Source: Nocardioides luteus
Lineage (GTDB): Bacteria; Actinomycetota; Actinomycetes; Propionibacteriales; Nocardioidaceae
Direction: 5' to 3'
Length of the DNA: 64,000 bases
Assembly (NCBI RefSeq): GCF_014648595.1
Contig: NZ_BMRK01000001.1
Location: 248,001-312,000, forward strand
In this document: positions 24,285 to 33,180 of the stretch, piece by piece
Position numbering within the stretch: the first letter of the stretch is position 1
Layout of the letters: each line of letters begins with the position of its first letter
Notes under the pieces: model-generated
What the model saw: only the letters and a program-made list of their open reading frames with translations
What the model was told of the DNA's origin: nothing
Databases searched by the model: none
Translations under genes and position numbers: made by a program

Positions 24285-25678
24285 GGACCATGACACCGAC
24301 GACCGCCCACGCCTGGCTCCAGGACGAGCTGCCGGCCCTGCTGGAGAAGCACCGGGTGCCCGCGGCAGCCGTCGGGGTGCTCCAGGACGGCGAGGTGGTC
24401 GACCATGCCAGCGGCATCCTCAACCTCGACACCGGCGTGGAGGCGACGACCGACTCGCTGTTCCAGGTCGGCTCGATCACCAAGCTGTGGACCACCGACC
24501 TGGTGATGCAGCTCGTCGACGAGGGCAGGATCGACCTCGACGACGAGATCCAGCGCCATCTGCCGGGCTTCCGGGTCGCCGACGAGGAGGCCGCCCGCAC
24601 CATCACCGTGCGCCATCTCCTCTCCCACACGGCCGGCTTCGAGGGCGACGTGTTCACCGACCACGGCCCCGGCGACGACGCCGTGGAGCGGTTCGTGGCC
24701 TCGATGGGCGACCTTTCGCAGATCTTCGCGCCGGGGGAGCGGTTCTCCTACTGCAACACCGGCTTCGCCGTGCTCGGTCGACTGGTCGAGGTGCTGCGCG
24801 AGGCCACCTGGGACCGGGCGCTCCAGGAGCGGCTCGCCGCCCCGCTGGGCCTGACCCACGTCGCGACGACCGCCTACGACGCGATCCGGTTCCGCGCCGC
24901 GATGGGCCACATCGACCCCGCCCCCGACCACGTGCTTCGCCCAGGCCCGTCGTGGGGGATGGCCCGCGCCAGCGGGCCGGTGGGAGCGATGCTCTCGATG
25001 CGCGTACGCGACCTGCTCGGCTATGCCGCGATGCATCTCGCCGACGGCATGGCCGGGGACGGCACTCGCATCCTCTCCGCAGATGCGTGCGCCGAGGTGC
25101 TCACCCGTCAGGTCGACCACCCGGCGTCGACCCGATCCGACGCACGCGGCCTGGGCTGGTCCCTCGACGACCTCGCGCAGGGGATCGTCGGCCACGACGG
25201 TCAGACCATCGGCCAGTCGGCCTTCTTCCGGGTCGTGCCCGAGCAGGGGGTGGCGGTCGCGCTGCTCACCAACGGAGGCGACACCCACGGCCTCTACCAC
25301 GACGTCGTCGGCCGTCTCCTCGACGAGCTCGCCGGCGTACGCATCGCCGCCGACCCGACGTCGCCCGACCAGCCACCGCACGGCTTCGACGCCGGGCGTC
25401 TGCTCGGCACCTACCGCGCTCGGATCGTCGACTGGAACCTGCGACAGGCCCCTGACGGCCGCCTCTGGGTCGAGGAGCTGCCCGGCCCCGAGGCCGCGGC
25501 CGCGGGCGACAAACCACACAGCTACGAGGTCGTCCCGTACGCCGTCGACCAGGTCGTCACGCGCCACGCGCTGCACGGCGCCCACCACGTCTTCGGCTTC
25601 ACCGGCCGCGACGACTCCGGGCGGGCGACGCATCTGACCACCAGCCGGGTGATCCCGCGGGCTAGCCTCGACTCATGA
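24281..25678 (+). CDS. Beta-lactamase-family serine hydrolase (class C/EstB-like)
   Basis: This 465-residue hydrolase has the serine beta-lactamase fold. The SxxK motif is S65-x-x-K68 (GSITKLW) and the YxN motif is Y157-C-N159. A late HDGQTIG segment takes the place of the KTG-type box. No signal peptide is visible, so it is probably a cytoplasmic esterase or peptidase rather than a secreted lactamase. A C-terminal domain of about 120 residues follows the hydrolase part. Translational coupling to MarR (ATGA) and to the glycosylase downstream (ATGA) makes a three-gene operon. Confidence 0.88.
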   Translation: MRTMTPTTAHAWLQDELPALLEKHRVPAAAVGVLQDGEVVDHASGILNLDTGVEATTDSLFQVGSITKLWTTDLVMQLVDEGRIDLDDEIQRHLPGFRVADEEAARTITVRHLLSHTAGFEGDVFTDHGPGDDAVERFVASMGDLSQIFAPGERFSYCNTGFAVLGRLVEVLREATWDRALQERLAAPLGLTHVATTAYDAIRFRAAMGHIDPAPDHVLRPGPSWGMARASGPVGAMLSMRVRDLLGYAAMHLADGMAGDGTRILSADACAEVLTRQVDHPASTRSDARGLGWSLDDLAQGIVGHDGQTIGQSAFFRVVPEQGVAVALLTNGGDTHGLYHDVVGRLLDELAGVRIAADPTSPDQPPHGFDAGRLLGTYRARIVDWNLRQAPDGRLWVEELPGPEAAAAGDKPHSYEVVPYAVDQVVTRHALHGAHHVFGFTGRDDSGRATHLTTSRVIPRASLDS

Positions 25679-26574
25679 GCTCGCAGCGGACGGTCCGGCC
25701 GGGGTACCCGGTCGGCGTCGCCTCGATGCTGCGGCCGCTGCGGCGCGGTCCGGGTGACCCGACCTACAAGATCATCGGCGAGGACCACTGGCGCGCCGTC
25801 CGTACGCCCCAGGGCACCGCCACGCTCAGACTGCGCCAGCGCGGCACCGAGGTCGAGTCCCAGGCGTGGGGCGAGGGAGCGGAGTGGGTGCTGGAGCAGG
25901 TGCCGGCGCTGCTCGGGGCCGAGGACCGACCGGAGGAGTTCCACACCGACGACCCGCTGCTCGCCGGTCTGCTCGAGCGCTTCGAGGTGCCGCGGTTCGG
26001 CCGCACGCAGCTGATGATGGAGGCCCTCGTCCCCGCCATCATCGAGCAGAAGGTGACCAGCCAGGAGGCGTTCCGCGGCTTCGGCGCCATGGTGCGCCGC
26101 TTCGGCGAGGTCGCTCCCGGCCCCGATCATGGGCTCCGGGTCCAGCCGTCGCCGCAGACACTGCGGACGATCCCGAGCTGGGACTGGCTGCGTATGCCTG
26201 TCGACCCGGCCCGCTCCAAAGCGGTGCTCCAGGCGGCCAGGGTCGCCTCCGCGATCGAGCGCACCGTCGACCTGGCCGGCGACGAGGTCGAACGTCGGCT
26301 CACCACCATCCCCGGCATCGGCGAGTGGACCGTCGCAGAAGTACGTCAGCGTGCGCTCGGCGACCCGGACGCGGTCAGCTTCGGCGACTACCACATCGCC
26401 AAGGACATGGGCTGGGCGCTGACCAACCAGACCTGGAGCGACGATCAGCTGCGGGAGTATCTGGAGAAATTCCGGCCGCATCGGGGGCGGGTCGTCGCTC
26501 TTGTCTATCGGGCGGCTGGGAAGCGGCCTCGGCGGGGGCCTCGGATGTCGCCTCGTACGCACTTGCCTCGGTGA
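25675..26574 (+). CDS. AlkA-like DNA-3-methyladenine glycosylase
   Basis: This 299-residue HhH-GPD glycosylase removes alkylated bases from DNA. The helix-hairpin-helix is LTTIPGIGEWT (209-219) and the likely catalytic Asp is D238 in SFGDYHIAKD. An EQKVTSQEAFRGF segment matches the family's active-site helix. It overlaps the hydrolase gene by ATGA. The C-terminus is basic and Pro-rich and ends just before the repeat array at 26595. Confidence 0.88.
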   Translation: MSSQRTVRPGYPVGVASMLRPLRRGPGDPTYKIIGEDHWRAVRTPQGTATLRLRQRGTEVESQAWGEGAEWVLEQVPALLGAEDRPEEFHTDDPLLAGLLERFEVPRFGRTQLMMEALVPAIIEQKVTSQEAFRGFGAMVRRFGEVAPGPDHGLRVQPSPQTLRTIPSWDWLRMPVDPARSKAVLQAARVASAIERTVDLAGDEVERRLTTIPGIGEWTVAEVRQRALGDPDAVSFGDYHIAKDMGWALTNQTWSDDQLREYLEKFRPHRGRVVALVYRAAGKRPRRGPRMSPRTHLPR

Positions 26575-26590
26575 ACCCCTCATGCCTCGC

Positions 26591-26727
26591 GGCGAGTCGG
26601 GCATCAGCCCCTCATACCCCGCGCCGAGTCGGCGCATCAGCCCCCTCGCGCTCGCTTCGCTTCGCGCGGCACGGGGGCAGATGCGCCGACTCGGCAGTAC
26701 CAGACGGGGCAGATGCGCCGACTCGGC
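26591..26727. repeat. 32-bp-period array B2 with a 23-bp inverted stem
   Basis: Forward cores (AGTCGGGCATCAGCCCC and AGTCGGCGCATCAGCCCC) start at 26595 and 26627, 32 bases apart. Inverted cores (CAGATGCGCCGACTCGG) start at 26678 and 26710, again 32 apart. The inner pair, 26623-26645 and 26673-26695, forms a 23-bp stem with one mismatch and a 27-base loop. The array fills the 158-base gap between two convergent genes and likely acts as a two-way transcript end. Confidence 0.85.
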
Positions 26728-26732
26728 ATGCC

Positions 26733-28007
26733 TCAGAGCAAGGGTCGCAGAGGGGTGAGCACGAGCTCGGTGAACTTTCGGTGGATGTCGCGGGCGGCCC
26801 ACTCGTCGGCCGTGAGCTCGAGCGCGTTGGACTCGTCGCGGGAGAAGATCTCCTCCATCTGCTTGGCGACGTCGCGGTCGAAGATCTCGAGGTTGATCTC
26901 GTAGTTGCCGGTCAGGGAGAGGCGGTCGATGTTGGCGGTGCCGACGGTCGACCAGAAGCCGTCGACGGTGGCCGTCTTGGCGTGGATCATCGCGTCCTTG
27001 AACCGCAGGATCCGCACGCCGGCGTCGAGGAGCTGGGAGAAGTAGCCGCGTGAGATCCAGTCGACCACGACGTGGTTGGACTTCAGCGGCAGCAGGATGC
27101 GTACGTCGACCCCGCGCTGGGCCGCGGCCTTGAGCGCGTCCACGAAGTCCTCGTCGGGGACGAAGTAGGCGGTGGTCAGGTAGACGTTGCGGGAGGCACG
27201 GTTGATGGCCTCGAGGTACATCGACCGGATGGGGAACATCCACAGCCGCGGCACGTTGCGGTGGAACCGGAGGTCGGGGTCCCACGACGGCGCGGTCTCG
27301 ATGAGCAGCGGGCCCTCGGCGTCGGTGCGGTGGGTGAGCGGGTGCGGGCGGCGGCGGTTGAGGTTCCAGAAGTCGGCGAAGGCGCGGCGCAGGTCCCATA
27401 CCCCGGGGCCGGTGATGCGCACGTGCGTGTCGCGCCACTCGGTGGCGTACGCGTTCCCGATGTTGTAGCCGCCGACGAACCCGACGGTGTCGTCGACGAC
27501 CAGGATCTTGCGGTGGTCGCGGCCGTAGCGGGAGAGGTCGAAGAAGCGCAGGCCCGCCGCGTAGGTGGGGTAGCGCAGCACGTGCACGCCCTCGGGGAAC
27601 CGCTTGAAGCGCGAGGGCACGACGAGGTTGGCGAGCTCGTCGTAGATGCAGTAGACCTCGACGCCGCGCTCGGCGGCTGCGCCCAGCGCCTCCTTGAACC
27701 GCTGGCCGACGTCGTCGCCCTTCCAGATGTACGTCTCGAAGAAGATCTGCTTCTTGGCGCCGTCGATGGCGGCGATCATGTCCTCGTAGAGGTCGTTGCC
27801 GAAGGTGTAGGTGGTCACGGTGCCGTCGCCGACCGCGTTGGTGCGCGGCGGGGTGACCGGGAACGGCTTGCCCCTCCGGCCGCGGGCGCCACGGCTGCGA
27901 TAGCCGTCGACGAGGCTCATCACGACAGCGAGCGCCACCGGAACGCCGAACACGGCGAGGAGCAGGCGGCGTAGGAACCTCATGACGCCCCCCGGCGAAG
28001 GTCTCAT
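26733..28007 (-). CDS. Phospholipase D-family / cardiolipin synthase-like protein
   Basis: This 424-residue membrane-anchored protein has one N-terminal hydrophobic helix (LLLAVFGVPVALAVVMSL) and two HKD motifs: HRKILVVDD in the first half and HAKTATVDG in the second. Each is followed by the usual Gly-Asn region (GGYNIGNAY; GTANIDRLS). The layout is that of a bacterial cardiolipin synthase, which joins two phosphatidyl groups, although other phosphatidyl transfers are possible. Two start codons, 28007 and 27983, are about equally likely; both have only G-rich ribosome sites. Confidence 0.85.
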   Translation of the reverse strand: MRPSPGGVMRFLRRLLLAVFGVPVALAVVMSLVDGYRSRGARGRRGKPFPVTPPRTNAVGDGTVTTYTFGNDLYEDMIAAIDGAKKQIFFETYIWKGDDVGQRFKEALGAAAERGVEVYCIYDELANLVVPSRFKRFPEGVHVLRYPTYAAGLRFFDLSRYGRDHRKILVVDDTVGFVGGYNIGNAYATEWRDTHVRITGPGVWDLRRAFADFWNLNRRRPHPLTHRTDAEGPLLIETAPSWDPDLRFHRNVPRLWMFPIRSMYLEAINRASRNVYLTTAYFVPDEDFVDALKAAAQRGVDVRILLPLKSNHVVVDWISRGYFSQLLDAGVRILRFKDAMIHAKTATVDGFWSTVGTANIDRLSLTGNYEINLEIFDRDVAKQMEEIFSRDESNALELTADEWAARDIHRKFTELVLTPLRPLL

Positions 28008-28153
28008 CACGGTCCCCAATCTAACTGGCGCATCCTGTCGATACACACCGGTGCGGACTTCTACCTCGAGCCGGTGGTCTCTCATCGCACGCACAGGCCG
28101 GGACCAGCATGCGAGAACGACCTTCACGAGTCGCGCCGCCGGGGTGGAGGATC

Positions 28154-28169
28154 TGTGACCGCCGTCACC
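28154..28169. promoter_or_regulatory. CRP/GlxR-like site upstream of mce4
   Basis: TGTGA-CCGCCG-TCACC matches the CRP-family consensus TGTGA-N6-TCACA at nine of ten positions. It lies about 160 bases before yrbE4A. A similar site precedes the amylase gene (49086). Confidence 0.5.
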
Positions 28170-28249
28170 TACCGGCGGGTAAGTCGTGGGAACGAAATAC
28201 CTCCCACCCTGTTCTCGGACTTGTCAGGAAGGGTCGTTGCCCTCAGAAC

Positions 28250-28263
28250 TGAAACATGTTCTA
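28250..28263. promoter_or_regulatory. KstR operator before the mce4 operon
   Basis: TGAAACATGTTCTA contains the inverted AAC-NN-GTT of the mycobacterial KstR site, 55 bases before yrbE4A. KstR represses mce4 in mycobacteria and is encoded in this window (41233). Confidence 0.85.
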
Positions 28264-28278
28264 CTACTGGTTCACAAG

Positions 28279-28294
28279 CGTGAGCCGAGTCACA
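28279..28294. promoter_or_regulatory. Second CRP/GlxR-like site before yrbE4A
   Basis: CGTGA-GCCGAG-TCACA matches TGTGA-N6-TCACA at nine of ten positions. It lies 24 bases before the start codon and downstream of the KstR box, a position that would suit repression. Confidence 0.4.
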
Positions 28295-28317
28295 AGACCG
28301 CGTGCGGAAGGTGAAGG

Positions 28318-29091
28318 ATGGCAGTGCAGTTCGCCTCGCTGGTCCGAGGTGTCGGCGGGATGGGGCTGATGACCGGAGAGGTCGTCAAGGGCACCTTCAC
28401 GACCAAGTTCCAGCTGCGCGAGTTCCTCGAGCAGGCGTGGTTCATCACCAGCGTCACGATGATGCCGGCGGTGCTGGTCTCGATCCCGTTCGGAGCGGTG
28501 ATCTCGCTGCAGGTCGGCAACCTCGCCGGTCAGCTCGGTGCGCAGTCCTTCGCCGGTGCGACCGCGGTGCTCGCGGTGGTCAGGGAGGCCGCACCGATGG
28601 CGGCCGCGCTGATCATCGCGGGAGCCGCCGGGTCGGCGATCTGCTCCGACATGGGCTCTCGCAAGATCCGCGAGGAGATCGACGCGATGGAGGTGCTGGG
28701 CATCGACCCGGTGATCCGGCTGGTGATCCCGCGGGTGCTCGCGTGCCTGTTCGTCTCGGTGATGATCAACGGCATCGTCATCGCGACCGGGATCGGCGGC
28801 GGCTACTTCTTCACCGTGATCGTCCAGGGCGGTTCGGCGGGTGCGTTCCTGTCGAGCTTCACCGCGCTGGCCAGCCTTCCCGACCTCTACATATCGATGG
28901 TCAAGTCGGCCCTGTTCGGGTTCCTGGCGGCGATCATCGGCGCCTACAACGGCCTCAACGCGCAGGGCGGCCCCAGCGGGGTCGGGCGAGCGGTCAACGA
29001 GGCCGTGATCATCGCGTTCATGATGCTGTTCGTCCTGAACTCCATCATGACCGCGGTCTACTTCCAGATCGTTCCTCAGGACGGGTTGTGA
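28318..29091 (+). CDS. yrbE4A: Mce4 transporter permease YrbE4A
   Basis: This 257-residue MlaE-family permease has five to six hydrophobic segments. The conserved cytoplasmic loop is EEIDAMEVLGIDPVIRLVIPR, with EEIDAMEVLGI as its core. It is one of two permeases of the Mce4 ABC importer, which moves cholesterol or other sterols across the envelope in mycobacteria. The operon starts here, behind a KstR box. The ATPase (MceG) is not in the window, as is usual. Confidence 0.95.
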   Translation: MAVQFASLVRGVGGMGLMTGEVVKGTFTTKFQLREFLEQAWFITSVTMMPAVLVSIPFGAVISLQVGNLAGQLGAQSFAGATAVLAVVREAAPMAAALIIAGAAGSAICSDMGSRKIREEIDAMEVLGIDPVIRLVIPRVLACLFVSVMINGIVIATGIGGGYFFTVIVQGGSAGAFLSSFTALASLPDLYISMVKSALFGFLAAIIGAYNGLNAQGGPSGVGRAVNEAVIIAFMMLFVLNSIMTAVYFQIVPQDGL

Positions 29092-29098
29092 TCCCCCC

Positions 29099-29941
29099 GT
29101 GTCCAACACGCTCGCCCAGGTGGGCAACCAGATCGTCAAGGAGCAGCGCGAGGCCGTCGAGGGCTACGGCGACCAGCTGCTCTTCTACGCCAAGGCACTG
29201 GCCTGGGCGCCCCGCACCGTGCGCCGCTACAAGCGGGAGGTGCTCAACATCCTGGCCGAGGTCGCCTTCGGCGCCGGCGGCCTGACGATGATCGCCGGCA
29301 CCGTCGGCGTGATCGCGTTCATGGCGTTCTTCGCCGGTTCCGAGGTCGGCATCCAGGGCTACGCGAGCCTGAGCCAGATCGGTGTCGCGAAGTTCTCCGC
29401 GTTCATCTCGGCCTTCTTCAACACCCGTGAGGTCGCCCCGCTGATCTCCTCGATCGCGCTCGCCGCGACCGTCGGTTGCGGCTACACCGCCCGCCTCGGC
29501 GCGATGCGGATCTCGGAGGAGATCGACGCGCTCGAGGCGATGGGCGTCCCGAGCCTGCCCTACCTGGTCACCACCCGGATGATCGCCGGGTTTCTCGCGG
29601 TCATCCCGCTCTACGTCGTCGCGCTGTGCGCCTCCTACCTCAGCCCGCGGCTGATCACGACGCTGATGTACGGGCAGTCGGGCGGGACGTACGACCACTA
29701 CTTCCTGGCCTTCCTGCCACCGATCGACATCCTCTACAGCTTCCTGAAGCTGATCATCCTCGCGGTCGCGATCATCCTGATCCACTGCTACTACGGCTAC
29801 ACCGCCTCGGGCGGCCCTGCCGGCGTCGGCATCGCGGTCGGCAAGGCGATCCGCACCTCCATCGTCACCGTGGTCGTCGCGGACTTCTTCCTGAGCTTCG
29901 CGATCTGGGGCTCGACCACCACTGTCCGGATCACAGGATGA
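29099..29941 (+). CDS. yrbE4B: Mce4 transporter permease YrbE4B
   Basis: This 280-residue second MlaE-type permease pairs with YrbE4A. The conserved loop EEIDALEAMGVPSLPYLV and several hydrophobic helices are visible, and the C-terminus is membrane-embedded. It starts with GTG seven bases after yrbE4A, with no clear ribosome site, which suggests translational coupling. Confidence 0.95.
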   Translation: MSNTLAQVGNQIVKEQREAVEGYGDQLLFYAKALAWAPRTVRRYKREVLNILAEVAFGAGGLTMIAGTVGVIAFMAFFAGSEVGIQGYASLSQIGVAKFSAFISAFFNTREVAPLISSIALAATVGCGYTARLGAMRISEEIDALEAMGVPSLPYLVTTRMIAGFLAVIPLYVVALCASYLSPRLITTLMYGQSGGTYDHYFLAFLPPIDILYSFLKLIILAVAIILIHCYYGYTASGGPAGVGIAVGKAIRTSIVTVVVADFFLSFAIWGSTTTVRITG

Positions 29942-29957
29942 GGTCGGTGCCCACCAG

Positions 29958-31100
29958 ATGCTGATCGGAATCCAGCGCGACACCCGCGCCGAGCACTCCA
30001 AGCTCTTCGTCTCCGGGATCGCCTTCACGGTGACCCTGGCCCTGCTGATCGCGCTCTGCGTGGCGATCTACCAGAAGGCGTTCGTGCAGTTCACCACCGT
30101 GAAGGTCGAGGCCGAGCAGGCCGGCCTGCAGTTGCCGCGCTACGGCGACGTACGCATGCACGGCGTCATCGTCGGCCAGGTCCGCGAGATCCACCAGGAC
30201 GGCAAGAAGGCCGTCATCGAGCTCGGTCTCGAGCCGGAGCAGGCCGAGCGCATCCCCGCCAACGTCAGCGTCCAGATCAAGCCGACGACGCTGTTCGGGC
30301 AGAAGTACGTCGAGGTCATCGACCCCAGCGGCGACCGCACCGGAGCGCTGAGCAACGGCACGGTCATCCCCGCCGACCGGGTGCGCACCAGCGTCGAGCT
30401 CGACGTGATCCTCGCCCGGCTCTTCCCGCTGCTGAAGTCCATCCGTCCCCAGGACCTCAACAGCACCCTGCACGCCCTCGCCACAGCGCTCTCCGGCAAC
30501 GGGGAGAAGCTCGGCGAGACCCTCGTCAAGCTCAACGACTACCTCGAAGAGATGAACGTCCACCTCCCCACGCTCGAGAAGGACCTCGAGGACATGGCCG
30601 ACGTCGCGGAGACCTACTCCATGGCCGCCCCCGACCTGGTCAAGGTCCTCGAGAACACCACGACCACCGCCAAGACCGTCACCGACCAGCGCGCCCGTCT
30701 GGGTGGCCTGCTCACCTCCGTCACCGGCGTCGCCGACACCTCCGAGAACCTGCTCGCCGAGAACGAGAAGGAGATCAGGTACGAGACGGAGCTGGCCGTG
30801 CCGCTGCTGAAGCTGCTGGCCGACTACTCCCCGGAATACACCTGCCTGCTGCGCGGCCTCGACGACTACACCGAGCTGCTGGCGACCGTCTTCCAGCAGA
30901 ACCGGGTGCGGCAGACGATGGTGCTCGACGGCACCCAGAAGCCGGCGTACGGCCGTGCCGACCGCCCCGAGTGGGGCGAGGTCGGCCACGGGCCGTGGTG
31001 CGACGGCCTGCCGACCCCGAAGGTGCCCGCCGGGCCCAAGGAGCTGAAGAACGGCACCGAGGACATCCCGTGGGCGCCGGGGAACGGAGGTCTGCAGTGA
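29958..31100 (+). CDS. mce4A: Mce4A, substrate-binding protein of the sterol importer
   Basis: This 380-residue Mce protein has one N-terminal membrane anchor (about 18-38), an MlaD/MCE domain (about 45-125, with VRMHGVIVGQVREI and TTLFGQKYVEVIDP) and a long helical region with coiled-coil character. It ends in a Pro/Gly-rich tail. Mce4A-F are thought to form a hexameric tube across the periplasm that shuttles sterol. The stop overlaps the mce4B GTG. Confidence 0.94.
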   Translation: MLIGIQRDTRAEHSKLFVSGIAFTVTLALLIALCVAIYQKAFVQFTTVKVEAEQAGLQLPRYGDVRMHGVIVGQVREIHQDGKKAVIELGLEPEQAERIPANVSVQIKPTTLFGQKYVEVIDPSGDRTGALSNGTVIPADRVRTSVELDVILARLFPLLKSIRPQDLNSTLHALATALSGNGEKLGETLVKLNDYLEEMNVHLPTLEKDLEDMADVAETYSMAAPDLVKVLENTTTTAKTVTDQRARLGGLLTSVTGVADTSENLLAENEKEIRYETELAVPLLKLLADYSPEYTCLLRGLDDYTELLATVFQQNRVRQTMVLDGTQKPAYGRADRPEWGEVGHGPWCDGLPTPKVPAGPKELKNGTEDIPWAPGNGGLQ

Positions 31101-32194
31101 ACAAGCGCGATCTGAAGACCGCGGTCGCCGGCACCAAGCTGGTCGTCTTCACCCTGGTCTCGATCCTCGTCACCGGCACCCTCGCCTCGATCATGGGCAA
31201 CGTCGGGTTCGGTGACCGGGTCTCCTACCGGGCCGAGTTCACCACCGCCTCGGGCCTGAGCGAGGGTGACGACGTACGCGTCGCCGGCATCACCGTGGGG
31301 GAGGTGCTCGCCGTCGAGATCGAGGGCGGCGACCACGCCATGGTCACCTTCCGCGTCGACAAGTCGGTGCCGCTCACCACCGCCAGCGGTGCCCAGGTGC
31401 GCTACCTGAACCTGGTCGGCGACCGCTACCTGGCGCTGACGCAGGACGCCGGCAACCAGGGCGCGAGCGATCCCAGCCCGCTGCGGAAGGGCCAGGCGAT
31501 CGCGCTGGCCAACACCACGCCCGCGCTGAACCTGACCGAGCTCTTCAACGGGTTCCAGCCGCTCTTCCAGGCGCTGCAGCCCAAGGACGTCAACAAGCTC
31601 TCCCTCAACCTGATCCGGGTGCTGCAGGGAGAGGGCGGCACCGTCGCGAGCCTGCTGTCGCAGACGGCCTCCCTCACCAGCGCGCTGGCCGAGCGCGACG
31701 AGCTGATCGGCGACGTCATCACCAACCTCTCCAAGACGCTGAACACCGTCAACGAGCACCACTCCGAGCTCGCCGAGCTCATCCAGCAGCTCAGCGGCTG
31801 GATGAAGGACCTGGCCCGCGACAAGGAGGCGATCGGCGACTCGATCTCATCGATCGGCGACCTCACCGACGAGCTGGCCGGGCTGCTCACCGACGTACGC
31901 CCGTTCCTGAAGGAGGACATCAAGCAGCTCAAGCGCGTGATGGCCGTCCTCAACAAGCCGGGCAACCAAAAGCTTCTCGACAGGACCCTGGAGCGGCTCC
32001 CGGCGACCCTGGAGTCGCAGGCGCGGATCGGCAGCTACGGCTCCTGGTACAACTACTACCTCTGCGACCTCGACTTCTCGATCAAGCTGCCCTCCCTCGG
32101 CGAGCTGCTCGACAACTCGCCCGCCGTCAAGGCGATCCAGAAGCAGCTCGACAACGTGGCCTTCTACAGCAAGTCCGAGAGGTGCAAGCTGTGA
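31097..32194 (+). CDS. mce4B: Mce4B
   Basis: This 365-residue Mce protein has an N-terminal anchor (TKLVVFTLVSILVTGTLAS), an MCE domain with GLSEGDDVRVAGITVGEV and VRYLNLVGDRYLAL, and a helical region rich in heptads. The GTG at 31097 overlaps the mce4A stop (GTGA) and follows GGAGG at 31086-31090. A Cys pair (YLCDLDF; SERCKL) lies near the C-terminus. Confidence 0.94.
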   Translation: MNKRDLKTAVAGTKLVVFTLVSILVTGTLASIMGNVGFGDRVSYRAEFTTASGLSEGDDVRVAGITVGEVLAVEIEGGDHAMVTFRVDKSVPLTTASGAQVRYLNLVGDRYLALTQDAGNQGASDPSPLRKGQAIALANTTPALNLTELFNGFQPLFQALQPKDVNKLSLNLIRVLQGEGGTVASLLSQTASLTSALAERDELIGDVITNLSKTLNTVNEHHSELAELIQQLSGWMKDLARDKEAIGDSISSIGDLTDELAGLLTDVRPFLKEDIKQLKRVMAVLNKPGNQKLLDRTLERLPATLESQARIGSYGSWYNYYLCDLDFSIKLPSLGELLDNSPAVKAIQKQLDNVAFYSKSERCKL

Positions 32195-33180
32195 GTCACC
32201 ACTCCAACACGAAGCTCACCCGCACCGGCGTGATCACGATCGTCGCGATCGTGCTGGTCCTGACGGCGGCGTTCAACCTGCGCAAGCTGCCGTGGTTCGC
32301 CGGCACGACCTACCAGGCGGAGTTCTCCGACGCCAGCGGCCTGCACGTGGGCAACCGGGTCGAGATCGCCGGCATCCGGGTCGGCCGAGTCAGCGACATC
32401 GAGATCGAGGGCGCCAAGGTCGTGGTCTCGTTCTCGGTCGAGGGCACCGAGATCGGTCACCGCAGCGAGGCGACGATCGGGGTGCTCAACCTGCTCGGGG
32501 AGAAGTACCTCGACATCAAGCCGCAGGGCGGCCACCTGCTCGACGCCGGATCGACGATCCCGCTGGCGCGCACCAGCGCGGGCAGCGACATCGTCGGCAC
32601 CTTCGGCGACCTCACCGAGACGACCGAGGCGATCGATACCCAGCAGCTGGCCAAGGCGCTGACCACGATGTCCGGCACGCTCGACAAGGCCGGGCCCGAG
32701 GTGCAGGGTGCCTTCCAGGGCATCGCGGCGCTCTCCCAGACCATCGCCTCCCGTGGAGACGAGCTGGAGTCGCTCCTGCAGGACGCCGAGAAGGTCGTCC
32801 AGCTCGTCAACCAGCGCAAGCACGACATCGTCAGCGTGATGGAGAACGGCGACCAGGTCTTCGCCGAGCTCATCTCGCGCCGCCAGGCCATCCACCAGCT
32901 GCTGGTCAACGCCACCGCGCTCTCCGAGCAGCTGCAGGCGCTGGTCAAGGAGAACGAGAAGCAGATCGGGCCCGCGCTGGACGCGCTCGAGACGGCGCTG
33001 AAGTTCCTCAACGCCCGCGAGAAGGACCTGACCAAGACCATCCAGAACTACGGGCCGTACGCGTCGATCCTGATCAACATCATCGGCACCGGCCCGTGGT
33101 TCGACGCCTATCTCGGCAACCTGACCGGCATCGCGAGCGGCGAGTTCGTGCCCGGACGACGACCAGGGATCGTGGAATGA
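32191..33180 (+). CDS. mce4C: Mce4C
   Basis: This 329-residue Mce protein has an N-terminal anchor (VITIVAIVLVLTAAFNL), an MCE domain with SGLHVGNRVEIAGIRVGRV and VLNLLGEKYLDIKP, and a coiled-coil-like helical half. It is shorter than mycobacterial Mce4C, which has a long C-terminal tail; none is seen here. The start GTG overlaps the mce4B stop. Confidence 0.93.
   Translation: MSHHSNTKLTRTGVITIVAIVLVLTAAFNLRKLPWFAGTTYQAEFSDASGLHVGNRVEIAGIRVGRVSDIEIEGAKVVVSFSVEGTEIGHRSEATIGVLNLLGEKYLDIKPQGGHLLDAGSTIPLARTSAGSDIVGTFGDLTETTEAIDTQQLAKALTTMSGTLDKAGPEVQGAFQGIAALSQTIASRGDELESLLQDAEKVVQLVNQRKHDIVSVMENGDQVFAELISRRQAIHQLLVNATALSEQLQALVKENEKQIGPALDALETALKFLNAREKDLTKTIQNYGPYASILINIIGTGPWFDAYLGNLTGIASGEFVPGRRPGIVE

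Noticed and set aside
26591-26727. The 32-bp repeat as an IS terminal inverted repeat
   Set aside because: No transposase or remnant lies between the inverted copies; the interval is a 27-base loop.
28074-28283. A 69-codon frame upstream of yrbE4A
   Set aside because: It covers the KstR box and the CRP-like site, has no ribosome site and no recognisable product.
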